From assembly GCA_023260695.1 (NCBI GenBank), contig JALQUR010000211.1, forward strand, positions 1 through 38,897: DNA of 38,897 nt, given 5' to 3'. The stretch is from Planctomycetaceae bacterium (GTDB taxonomy: Bacteria; Planctomycetota; Planctomycetia; Planctomycetales; Planctomycetaceae). The notes beneath the pieces were generated by a model that was not told where the DNA came from, did not search any database, and saw nothing but the letters and a program-made list of their open reading frames with translations. Below, piece after piece: positions 28,073 to 36,514 of the stretch; within the stretch, counting starts at the first letter, position 1, and the number at the start of each line of letters is the position of its first letter. The translations under genes were made by a program, and so were the position numbers.

Positions 28073-29521
28073 CTACGCCTGCTGACTTTGATCCGCAGTT
28101 GCCATCGAATCCACCGTGACCAGCGGCAGTCTGAGTCGAAATGTGCTGCCTTTTCCCACCTCGCTGTGCACAGCAACGCTTCCATTCATGCTGTTCACCA
28201 CCGCTTTGACGATCGACAGGCCCAGTCCCGTCCCCCCTGTTGCTGAATTCCGCGACGCATCAACGCGATAGAAACGATCAAAAAGACGCGGGAGGTGCTT
28301 CGCAGCGATTCCCGGGCCACAATCCTGCACCGCCATTTCCACAAACCCGTCACGCTGCTCACAGGTGACGCTGATCGTTCCGCCGTCCGGAGAGTACTTC
28401 ACGGCGTTGCTCAGCAGATTTGCAATGACCATCTGCACCCGCAGGCGGTCACCATTGACTGAGGTGGCGCCGCAGTCAATGGTGACCTGCAGTGCAAGAT
28501 TCTTCTGTGCGGTCAGACTGCCAAGTCGTCTGATTTCACTGTCCAGAACCTGACGCAGATCGACAATTTCATGCGAGAGCATTGTAACGCCGCCGTCGCA
28601 GCGGGCCAGGTCCAGCATATGACCTGCCAGATCACTCAGACGCTCCGTCTCAGCAACGATCACCTGCAGAGCCTTGCGATAATCTTCCACGCTGCGTTGT
28701 CTGCTCAAGGCCAGTTCTGCTTCGAGCCGAATAACTGCCAGCGGAGTTCGCAGCTCATGTGATGCATCCGCAGTGAATCGACGAATCTCCGCAACCGCAC
28801 TCTGCAGCCCCGAGATCAGGTTGTTCAGACTCTGCGACAGCTGGCCGATCTCATCATGAGTCCTTCTGACGCTGACACGTCTGTGCAGGGAATCAATCGA
28901 TAACTCTGCCGCTTCTGCGGCCAGCTGGCGAATGGGCTGGATTGCCAGCCCGGCAATCCAGTGGCCAATGAACACCGCCAGAATAAGGCTGACTGGCAAT
29001 GCTGAGAGCATGATTCCATTCAGTTTGCCGACATCTCGCCAAAGTCGAATGGGGGTGGTGACAGCATAAAGGTGAAGTGTTCCATATGCCGTTGTAGTTG
29101 TCTTGAAACTGGCCACAAACTCGCCACCACCAGCGACATGCAGCCACAGCAATTGACCGCCAGAGGGCTCGCCCAGCTCCCGCAATTGCGAAATCATCGC
29201 CGCGTCAGCTCGATCACTCAGGAACACTGCCGTTCCTTCCGCATCAAACACCAGAAACTCGTAGTTGACCGTCTCTGTACTGTTCTTCACACCATGCAGT
29301 CGAAATCGAGGACGAACTCCGGCAAGCATCTCGCTCAGTGTCTCGTGCTGTTCGATCTCTCGTTCAATTTCTCCCAGCTCTTCCACAAGTTCGGAAAGTG
29401 TGCGAGCAAACAGAGATGTTCTGGCCTGGAACACCAACGCAGCACACATGATGAGCAACAGCAGACATGCCAGCCCTGCAAACCAGAGCGTCAGCCGCAT
29501 TCTCATCGTCAGCGGAATCAT
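28073..29521 (-). CDS. Sensor histidine kinase (two TM, HAMP, HisKA, HATPase)
   Basis: H-box FTADASHELRTPLAVIRLEAELAL; N-box VIANLLSNAVKYSPDGG; G-boxes VQDCGPGIAAKHLPRLFDRFYR and GGTGLGLSIVKAVV. Confidence 0.95.
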   Translation of the reverse strand: MIPLTMRMRLTLWFAGLACLLLLIMCAALVFQARTSLFARTLSELVEELGEIEREIEQHETLSEMLAGVRPRFRLHGVKNSTETVNYEFLVFDAEGTAVFLSDRADAAMISQLRELGEPSGGQLLWLHVAGGGEFVASFKTTTTAYGTLHLYAVTTPIRLWRDVGKLNGIMLSALPVSLILAVFIGHWIAGLAIQPIRQLAAEAAELSIDSLHRRVSVRRTHDEIGQLSQSLNNLISGLQSAVAEIRRFTADASHELRTPLAVIRLEAELALSRQRSVEDYRKALQVIVAETERLSDLAGHMLDLARCDGGVTMLSHEIVDLRQVLDSEIRRLGSLTAQKNLALQVTIDCGATSVNGDRLRVQMVIANLLSNAVKYSPDGGTISVTCEQRDGFVEMAVQDCGPGIAAKHLPRLFDRFYRVDASRNSATGGTGLGLSIVKAVVNSMNGSVAVHSEVGKGSTFRLRLPLVTVDSMATADQSQQA

Positions 29522-30204
29522 TCACGCAGCTCCACATGATAGCCGATGCCACGAACCGTATGCAGTACTCGAGGAAGCCCATCCCGATGCAGCTTTTTCC
29601 GCAGCAGATTGACCTGAACTTCAATCACATTGGATCCAACCGCAGCGGCATCCTTCCAGACCAGCTCAGCAATTGCCTCACGTGACACAGCAGCCGGTGA
29701 GCGCTGCATCAGGCACGCCAGCAATTCAAACTGCCGCAGTGATAACTCAATTGACCGGCCGCGACGGTATACCTCTCGCGTGACAAGATTCAGGCGCAGA
29801 TCTGCAGCCTCAATTTCAATCACTGTCGGCTCGGCAGTGCGACGACTCAGAGCATGCACCCTCGCCAGAAGTTCTTCCAGCGCAAATGGCTTGACCAGAT
29901 AGTCGTCTGCACCCGAATCAAGACCGTCCACCCGATCTTCAACGGCATCTCGAGCAGTCAGAATGAGTACAGGCACCTGATTTCCGCTCTGGCGGAGTGA
30001 TCGAAGCCAGGTGACACCGTCTCCGTCAGGCAACATGCGATCCAGAATGATCATTCCCGGATTGCAAGCAACCGCTTCTGTTGCCTCGGAAAGACTGCCG
30101 GCTGTGCAGCTGGTCAACCCGACTTCGCAGATCGCAGTTGAGATACTGCGGAGCAGACTTGGCTCATCCTCGACAACCAGGATTTGTTTTTCTTCAGTAA
30201 TCAT
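29518..30204 (-). CDS. OmpR/PhoB-family response regulator
   Basis: ILVVEDEPSLLRSIST; IILDRMLPDGDGVTWL; LILTARDAVEDRVDGLDSGADDYLVKPFALEELLARVHAL; winged-helix C-terminus ending VLHTVRGIGYHVELRE. 4-bp overlap with the kinase gene. Confidence 0.95.
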   Translation of the reverse strand: MITEEKQILVVEDEPSLLRSISTAICEVGLTSCTAGSLSEATEAVACNPGMIILDRMLPDGDGVTWLRSLRQSGNQVPVLILTARDAVEDRVDGLDSGADDYLVKPFALEELLARVHALSRRTAEPTVIEIEAADLRLNLVTREVYRRGRSIELSLRQFELLACLMQRSPAAVSREAIAELVWKDAAAVGSNVIEVQVNLLRKKLHRDGLPRVLHTVRGIGYHVELRE

Positions 30205-30481
30205 TCCAACCGCCTGAACAACGCCAGCAGGAGTCAATGCTGCGCGGCCATCAAACTGGATCAAAAACGCAAGATTTCAGATATGGCCACCTGCCTTGCA
30301 TTCCGTCGCAGGTCAGCCCTGCGGGAGTGTACAATTTTCAGCGTTTGCCAGACTCAGAATTTCCCATTTTCGTGCGACGTTTATTATTCAGAGTGAACAG
30401 CGGAGCCGCTGAATAAACCCTCATTTATCGTCAGCGGTCCCAATCCTTACCGCAGATTGCACCCATTCCAATACCGCATTG

Positions 30482-30510
30482 TTGACAACTGAGGCTTTTG
30501 CTGGATAAAA
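30482..30510 (+). promoter_or_regulatory. Sigma70-like promoter
   Basis: TTGACA - 17 bp (ACTGAGGCTTTTGCTGG) - ATAAAA upstream of the plus-strand secreted-protein gene. Confidence 0.5.
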
Positions 30511-30701
30511 GGGAAGTTTGCGGAGGATAGTTCAGCCTGATCGAACAGCACACTCAGCAATCCTGTAACGGTTGCACTGCATGCTCGGTTCACGGCGTAC
30601 TGTTCTGCAGTTCAGATTTGTTGCAGTTAATATTTGTTCAGCCTCAGATTATCCGTGGCGGACGTTCGTCTGTCGCCTTTCAGGAAAGCTCTGCGAGCTC
30701 A

Positions 30702-30778
30702 GCAGGCAACTCCGCTGCCCGGTAACCGGCGTGCAAGTCCGTGCAGCTGCCTGCCATCAGGTCACAATGACCACTGGC
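30702..30778 (+). promoter_or_regulatory. Candidate structured 5' leader RNA (unknown class)
   Basis: GCAGGCA (30702-30708) pairs with TGCCTGC (30748-30754), enclosing CCGG-TAA-CCGG; followed by GCCA-tca-GGTCA-CAA-TGACC-ac-TGGC (30753-30778). Confidence 0.4.
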
Positions 30779-30829
30779 ACAGCATTCCCGCAGACAACTT
30801 CACCGCAAGTCACGACTTCACATACGAAG

Positions 30830-31681
30830 ATGGGTTCACCGATGACTCGATACCTGCAGACACGGACTCTTGTGGTCGCTCTGACTCTGCTCAGTTTCCT
30901 CAGTTCTGCTGCTCCCGCACAGGCCTGCCTGTGGTGGCTGATGCCGGGCTTCTACGGTATGCAGGGCTGGGCGGGCCCATGTGCTCCCGGGGGCTACGCA
31001 GTCCCGTCCGCCGTGCCCTACTACGCCGGCTATGCATTCGGGCCACGACTGATGACACCTGTCTGGGGTAACAACGCCTGCTGCGTACCTCAGGCCTGTA
31101 ATCCCTGCCAGTCAGCCTGCGGTGCTCAGGGCAGCAACGGCGCTGACAGCAGCACTCTGAAACCGCAGATTGATGATAAGTTTGCGGCTCCTGCCACTGG
31201 TGGCGACGCCGTTGATATCCCGTATGATGACACAGCAGGAAGCCGCCTGCCTGCTGTGGGTGATCCTGCCGCTCCGGCAGATTCTGGTGGCGCCGCCACG
31301 TTTGATGATCTGCCACCATCCACGTTTGCACCAGGCAGCTCAGATCCGGCATTTGATGCTGCAGACTTCCCGCCCATTGACGACCAGACATCAACTTCCA
31401 ACAAGCCGCCAGTGCCGGAACTGCTTGAAGAATCTTCGGCTGAAACGACTCCCCCGGAAGCATCAGCCGACGAGGACAATTCTGAAGTCAAGGCCCCTGA
31501 ACCAGCAACGCCACAAAGCTCCAGAGTACCTGTGACCCGCAGCCAGCTGAGTGAAGTACTTCCACCCGGACGTCTTCCACGTGGTCGCGATGATCGACTT
31601 AACGTTGTTGATTCATCCGTACCGGTCACGCCCGTTCGCTGGATTTCCGTTCCCCTGCCAGCCAATCAGCGGCGGCTCTGA
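30830..31681 (+). CDS. Secreted hypothetical protein with Cys-rich segment and acidic/Pro-rich low-complexity region
   Basis: Signal peptide MTRYLQTRTLVVALTLLSFLSSAAPAQA; CLWWLMPGFYGMQGWAGPCAPGGY...ACCVPQACNPCQSACGAQG; D/P/A/S/E-rich middle. ORF track start 30572 lies within the probable 5' UTR. Confidence 0.7.
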   Translation: MGSPMTRYLQTRTLVVALTLLSFLSSAAPAQACLWWLMPGFYGMQGWAGPCAPGGYAVPSAVPYYAGYAFGPRLMTPVWGNNACCVPQACNPCQSACGAQGSNGADSSTLKPQIDDKFAAPATGGDAVDIPYDDTAGSRLPAVGDPAAPADSGGAATFDDLPPSTFAPGSSDPAFDAADFPPIDDQTSTSNKPPVPELLEESSAETTPPEASADEDNSEVKAPEPATPQSSRVPVTRSQLSEVLPPGRLPRGRDDRLNVVDSSVPVTPVRWISVPLPANQRRL

Positions 31682-31750
31682 TCTGTTGGCTGCAGCAGGC
31701 TGAACCTGTCCGGCATCTTCGGATCTGTCTGAGCCCTTGTTGCATCAGTA

Positions 31751-31776
31751 ACCGTTCGCAGTGACCGTTCGCAGTG
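31751..31776. repeat. 13-bp perfect tandem duplication
   Basis: ACCGTTCGCAGTG ACCGTTCGCAGTG, downstream of the asnS stop. Confidence 0.85.
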
Positions 31777-31809
31777 CCTTGCTCCGCACACGTGGCAGCC
31801 TTACTGCGT

Positions 31810-33204
31810 TCAGAATTCGGCATGGCCCGGCGTGCGTGGAAACGGAATCACATCACGGATATTCGCCATTCCGGTGATGAGCAGAACGGCACGCTCCAGC
31901 CCCAGTCCGAAACCGGAATGAGGGACAGTACCGTAGCGACGCAGATCCGTGTACCACCAGTAATCAGCAGGATCCAGCCCACATTCGAGCATCCGCTGTT
32001 CGAGGACATCCAGACGCTCCTCACGCTGGCTGCCACCGATGATCTCGCCGACCCCGGCAACCAGCACATCCATTGCTCGCACAGTCCGTCCGTCGTCATT
32101 GCAACGCATGTAGAACGGCTTCAGAGTTCGCGGGTAGTCATACAGAATGACTGGCTGCCGGAAGTGCTCTTCTGTCAGAAAACGCTCATGCTCTGTCTGC
32201 AGATCACTGCCCCATTGCACAGGGTACTCAAAATCCCGTCCGCTCTGCAGAATGATCTCGACAGCATCCGTGTAGGGAACCCGCATGAATTGCCTGCTGC
32301 GAATCGTCTCCAGCCGGGCCATTACCCCCTTGTCAATTCGCTGAGCAAAGAACTCCATGTCCTCAGCACAGTGTTCCAGAACGTCATTCACAATGCTGCG
32401 AATGAACTCTTCAGCCAGATCCATGTTGTCAGTGAGTTCATAGAACGGCATCTCCGGCTCCACCATCCAGAACTCCGCAAGATGTCGTGAGGTGTTACTG
32501 TTCTCGGCACGAAAAGTGGGGCCGAACGTGTAGCAGTCCCCCACCGAAGTTGCATACGTTTCTGCCTCCAGCTGACCGCTCACCGTGAGTGACGCCGGCT
32601 TTCCAAAGAAGTCGTATTTCCAGTTGATCTGATCAACCTGTCGTTGCGCAAGCATGCTCAGATCAAGTGTCGTCACCTGGAACATCTCCCCGGCGCCTTC
32701 GCAGTCGGAGGTTGTGATGATGGGACTGTTCAGGTACAGAAACCCGCGTTTCTGGAAGAAGGAGTGAATTGACCAGCAGATCTGATTGCGAACTCGAGCC
32801 ACTGCTCCAAACGTATTGGTACGCGGACGCAGGTGCGCAATGTCCCGCAGAAATTCCATGCTGTGTCCCTTCTTCTGCAGCGGATACTCAGCCGGATCCG
32901 CTGTGCCAATCAGCTGCAGAGATTCAGCATGCAGTTCGACCCGCTGCCCCTTTCCAGGCGACTCCTTCAGTACACCCACAACGCTGACGCTGGAACCCGT
33001 GGTAACCTGGCGTATGGTCTGCTCGTAGCCTTCCACCGCAGCATCAACAACGACCTGCAGATTCCGCAGACAACTGCCGTCATTCAGTTCGATGAACGAA
33101 AAACCGTTGCGGGAATCCCGCCGAGTACGAACCCAGCCCCGGGCAGTCACTTTGCTCTCCGGTTCCCCGTCTCTCAGGATGCTGACAACACGAGCCACAG
33201 CCAT
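31810..33204 (-). CDS. asnS: Asparagine--tRNA ligase
   Basis: [53 protein letters not shown]-like segment ([19 protein letters not shown]); [89 protein letters not shown]. Confidence 0.96.
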   Translation of the reverse strand: MAVARVVSILRDGEPESKVTARGWVRTRRDSRNGFSFIELNDGSCLRNLQVVVDAAVEGYEQTIRQVTTGSSVSVVGVLKESPGKGQRVELHAESLQLIGTADPAEYPLQKKGHSMEFLRDIAHLRPRTNTFGAVARVRNQICWSIHSFFQKRGFLYLNSPIITTSDCEGAGEMFQVTTLDLSMLAQRQVDQINWKYDFFGKPASLTVSGQLEAETYATSVGDCYTFGPTFRAENSNTSRHLAEFWMVEPEMPFYELTDNMDLAEEFIRSIVNDVLEHCAEDMEFFAQRIDKGVMARLETIRSRQFMRVPYTDAVEIILQSGRDFEYPVQWGSDLQTEHERFLTEEHFRQPVILYDYPRTLKPFYMRCNDDGRTVRAMDVLVAGVGEIIGGSQREERLDVLEQRMLECGLDPADYWWYTDLRRYGTVPHSGFGLGLERAVLLITGMANIRDVIPFPRTPGHAEF

Positions 33205-33301
33205 AGCGTTCGCTTTCTCTTTCCTGATCACCTGAATTCTGCGCCGTCCATTCCAGGCAGGGGCAGTGTCCGCGCGGTCGCCGCAGATTCATCACCACGG
33301 A

Positions 33302-33336
33302 GGAAAACCGAGCCAACCCCGGAAAACCGAGCCACC
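33302..33336. repeat. 19-bp-period tandem duplication
   Basis: GGAAAACCGAGCCAACCCC GGAAAACCGAGCCACC, upstream of asnS and downstream of the DUF1501 gene. Confidence 0.8.
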
Positions 33337-33510
33337 TCTGAAGGCGGATCTGCTCAGACGGAGTATCTCGACTGCAGCCGGATTCCGACAAGCCCTGCCT
33401 GACCATCAGCTCCGCGAATTCGAGCGGTCAGGAAGAAGTCTGAACTCGAATCGTGCAGCGGGAGCCCACAGGGAAAGGAGGCGCCCCTGTTTCGGCCAAA
33501 TCGGCCGATG

Positions 33511-34974
33511 TCAGCTGAGCCCCGGTATCGGATCGGCTCGGTACACATGGTGCGGACGACCAACTTCGTCTTTCCAGACGGCGTCTGCCGGGATCTGCAG
33601 TGACTGGTAGATCGTTGCGGCAAGATTCTCCGGACTCTGAGGATCCGTCTCCGGATAAGCACCGATGTCATCAGAACTGCCGATGACCCGGCCCCCCTGA
33701 ACTCCACCGCCAGCCAGCAGGACGCTCTGCAGAGCCCCCCAGTGATCCCGCCCCGGAGCCTTGTAGTGACTGGGCAACAGGGAGATCTTTGGAGTCCTTC
33801 CGAATTCGCCGGCCACCACCACCAGAGTATGTTCCAGTTGTCCGGTTTCTGCGAGATCGTCCAGCAGTGCACTCAATCCGCGATCCGTCGGTGGAAACAG
33901 CTTTTCACGCAGATGAGGAAAGGCATTCCCGTGCGTGTCCCATGTTTCATCATTACCGAGGTTGACCTGCACCAGATTGACACCTGCTTCCACAAGCCGG
34001 CGAGCCATCAGCAGAGACCAGCCGAAGGAATTCCTTCCGTATCGGTCCTGCACCGCATCATCCGCCCGCGTGACATCCAGTGCTTCACGCACTCGACTTC
34101 CCGTCAGCAGCGATATTGCACCTTCGCGATAGCGGTCAAAGCCATTTACCGCGGCTGCATTCTCCAGAGTCCGACTTTGCTGTTCGAGTTCCTGCAGCAG
34201 CTGCAGGCGGCGATTGAGCTGCGGGTGCGTGACTCCGTGCGATAACTGCAGGCTTGGAGCAGCAAACGATCGCGGATCCGGTTTCCCGCGGTCCTGATGA
34301 TCAAAACCAAACTCCGGAAACGCTCCGTAGGAAGTGGAATGAAATGTAGAGGCGTCAATGAACCAGGGATCGCGGCGAGCCCCCATGATTCCAGCATACT
34401 GCCCTGGAATGACACGCCCGGAATAGTGCACCAGCTGCTCCGGAAGTACTGCCGCCGCCGGCAGATTGTTGCGTGCTTCGGTGAGTTCTCGAGCAATTGC
34501 TGCGATTGAAGGCCAGTCCTGAGGACGCGGAGCCGAGGGATTGAATCCAGGCGGCAGATCCGAACGCCCCGTGAGCATGATGTGGTGACCCGCTGAATGC
34601 TCATTGGAGGAATGACTGAGCGAACGGCAGAGTGACCAGAGGTTGCTGCGCCGAGACAGTTCCGGCAGATGCTCGCAGATCTGGATCCCCGGAGTTGCTG
34701 TCGGAATCGGGTTGAACTCGCCACGTATCTCAGCCGGAGCTTCAGGCTTCATGTCGAAGCTGTCGTGCTGCCCCAGTCCTCCGGACAGAAATACATAAAT
34801 ACAGGAACGAATCGGAGCTGCTGCGGCGGCGCCTGCGGCAAGCTGCGGCAGCAGATGCTGGCTCAGACCAGGCAGACCGATAACCCCTGCCTGCACCGCA
34901 GTGCGTCGCGAAATCCGCGGATGCGGTGGACAGTACCCACTGCTGGGACATGGTTTCTGATTCGGCATGAACAA
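33511..34974 (-). CDS. DUF1501 (sulfatase-like) protein with Tat-type signal
   Basis: SRRTAVQAGVIGLPGL twin-arginine-like N-terminus; IYVFLSGGLGQHDSFDMKPEAPAEIRGEFNPI; DNLAETGQLEHTLVVVAGEFGRTPKI-like segment and KAPGRDHWGALQSVLLAGGGVQGGRVIGSSD. Confidence 0.93.
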   Translation of the reverse strand: MFMPNQKPCPSSGYCPPHPRISRRTAVQAGVIGLPGLSQHLLPQLAAGAAAAAPIRSCIYVFLSGGLGQHDSFDMKPEAPAEIRGEFNPIPTATPGIQICEHLPELSRRSNLWSLCRSLSHSSNEHSAGHHIMLTGRSDLPPGFNPSAPRPQDWPSIAAIARELTEARNNLPAAAVLPEQLVHYSGRVIPGQYAGIMGARRDPWFIDASTFHSTSYGAFPEFGFDHQDRGKPDPRSFAAPSLQLSHGVTHPQLNRRLQLLQELEQQSRTLENAAAVNGFDRYREGAISLLTGSRVREALDVTRADDAVQDRYGRNSFGWSLLMARRLVEAGVNLVQVNLGNDETWDTHGNAFPHLREKLFPPTDRGLSALLDDLAETGQLEHTLVVVAGEFGRTPKISLLPSHYKAPGRDHWGALQSVLLAGGGVQGGRVIGSSDDIGAYPETDPQSPENLAATIYQSLQIPADAVWKDEVGRPHHVYRADPIPGLS

Positions 34975-35343
34975 CTCCGATCAATCAGAGACACCCGCGA
35001 TACAGTTCCCGGAACTTTCCAGATGCCATTTAAACGACTGCAATCGGCAGCAATGCAGCCCGAAAACGACCGCCAGTCATTCGGATGACCAGTTCTAATT
35101 CTACTCCGCACCTCGACTGACTCACAAGCCAAAACACCTCGTGCACTCGATGCAACCCCTCGTTTCAGTCAGCAGTCAACGATTGCGACAGCAGATGTCT
35201 GCAGCGTGAGCACACACAGATTTCCAGCAACCCGTACCGGGGCGAGCAGCTGTACTCTGGAAATTTTCCTGCTGAAGGACCACAATTTCGCTTCAACAAG
35301 TCATCCTGAGTCCAGCCTGCCAGATCACTCCCGGAGAAACTCA

Positions 35344-36195
35344 ATGTTCACTGTTCGTTTTCGTCTGCTGCTGACAATCCTCTGCAGTCTGTCCGTCATC
35401 ACAGATATTTCCGCTGCAGAAAAGGCCAGATCGCGCGTCCTGATGGTCACTCAGAGTGCAGGATTCGTCCATGGCAGCGTGCGTCGCCCGGCCGATAAAC
35501 TTGCTCCGTCTGAAATCGCCATGATCCAGCTGGGCCAGAAAACCGGACTTTTTCAGGTCGACTGTACACAGGATGTGGCCGCTGACTTTACGAAAGAGAA
35601 TCTGCAGAATTATGACATCGTCATGTTCTACACCACAGGTGCCCTTCCGATTGCAGAAGCAGATCGACAGTACTTCTTCGGAGAATGGCTGAAGGCCAAA
35701 GGCCATGGCTTCCTTGGGTTCCACTCCGCCGCTGACACCTACGGCGATTATGAACCCTACTGGGATATGGTCGGCGGAACGTTCAATGGCCACCCGTGGA
35801 ACGCCGGCAACACCGTCACCATCTCTGTTCACGAACCATCCAGTCCACTGATGAAGCCCTTTGGTGAAGAGTTTCAGATTCGTGATGAGATCTACCAGTA
35901 CAAGAACTGGCAGCCGCAGAAAGTTCGCGTGCTGATGAGTCTGAACATGGCGAAGTGCGAACCTTCACATCCGTACCATGTTCCCGTCTGCTGGATCAAG
36001 AATTACGGTGAAGGGCGTGTCTACTTCAATAACCTCGGACATAACGAAACCTCATGGGCTGACGAGCGTTATCTCGAGTCGATCACTCAGGCCATCCACT
36101 GGATCCGCGGTGAAGTGGAACTCGACGCCACACCAAACCCGGAACTCTCCGAAGCTCAGGAAAAGAAAGCCGCAACTGACGCAGCAGGAAAGTAA
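35344..36195 (+). CDS. ThuA-domain secreted protein
   Basis: Signal peptide MFTVRFRLLLTILCSLSVITDISAAEK; RVLMVTQSAGFVHGSVRRP; YDIVMFYTTGALPIAEADRQYFFGEWLKAKGHGFLGFHSAADTY; GRVYFNNLGHNETSW. Confidence 0.92.
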   Translation: MFTVRFRLLLTILCSLSVITDISAAEKARSRVLMVTQSAGFVHGSVRRPADKLAPSEIAMIQLGQKTGLFQVDCTQDVAADFTKENLQNYDIVMFYTTGALPIAEADRQYFFGEWLKAKGHGFLGFHSAADTYGDYEPYWDMVGGTFNGHPWNAGNTVTISVHEPSSPLMKPFGEEFQIRDEIYQYKNWQPQKVRVLMSLNMAKCEPSHPYHVPVCWIKNYGEGRVYFNNLGHNETSWADERYLESITQAIHWIRGEVELDATPNPELSEAQEKKAATDAAGK

Positions 36196-36212
36196 GTTGT
36201 GGAACTGCCGAC

Positions 36213-36247
36213 CAGGGAATCAGCCTGTTACTCGGGCTGATTCCTGC
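36213..36247 (+). terminator. Stem-loop after the thuA stop, probable terminator without a clear U-tract
   Basis: Perfect 10-bp inverted repeat GGAATCAGCC (36216-36225) / GGCTGATTCC (36235-36244), 9-nt loop, about 20 nt past the stop. Confidence 0.6.
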
Positions 36248-36436
36248 TGCAGTACGGAGGCGGCACCGACCCGACGCCCCGCAGGCCCTGCCGCCGCCTG
36301 CAAAACATAACCTGCCGGATTCCTCTTCATTCCGCCTGCTGGTCTGCGGTATTCTTGATCGGTATTGCTTCATTGCAGATCAGCACAAAGTCAACCACCC
36401 GCCTGAAATTCCACTGCCGCCCCGCCGGCAGCCACA

Positions 36437-36469
36437 AAACGCAATGCAGCCCGTAAACGCAATGCAGCC
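36437..36469. repeat. 18-bp-period duplication
   Basis: AAACGCAATGCAGCC-CGT-AAACGCAATGCAGCC, upstream of the DUF1501 gene at 36515. Confidence 0.8.
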
Positions 36470-36514
36470 ACAATTAACTGCCGCGATACACCGCCATACA
36501 GGACACGGACCAGC

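Noticed and set aside
30702-30830. Calling the leader a cobalamin riboswitch
   Set aside because: Only fragments resemble the consensus; the B12 box and P1 pairing could not be found, so it is reported only as an unknown structured leader.
31126-31665. 179-aa minus-strand ORF opposite the secreted hypothetical
   Set aside because: Ser/Gly-rich shadow of a low-complexity plus-strand gene; the plus strand has a signal peptide and a leader.
33492-33508. TCGGCC-AAATC-GGCCGA hairpin just past the DUF1501 stop as a terminator
   Set aside because: Only 6 bp and no U-tract; may form but evidence is too weak.
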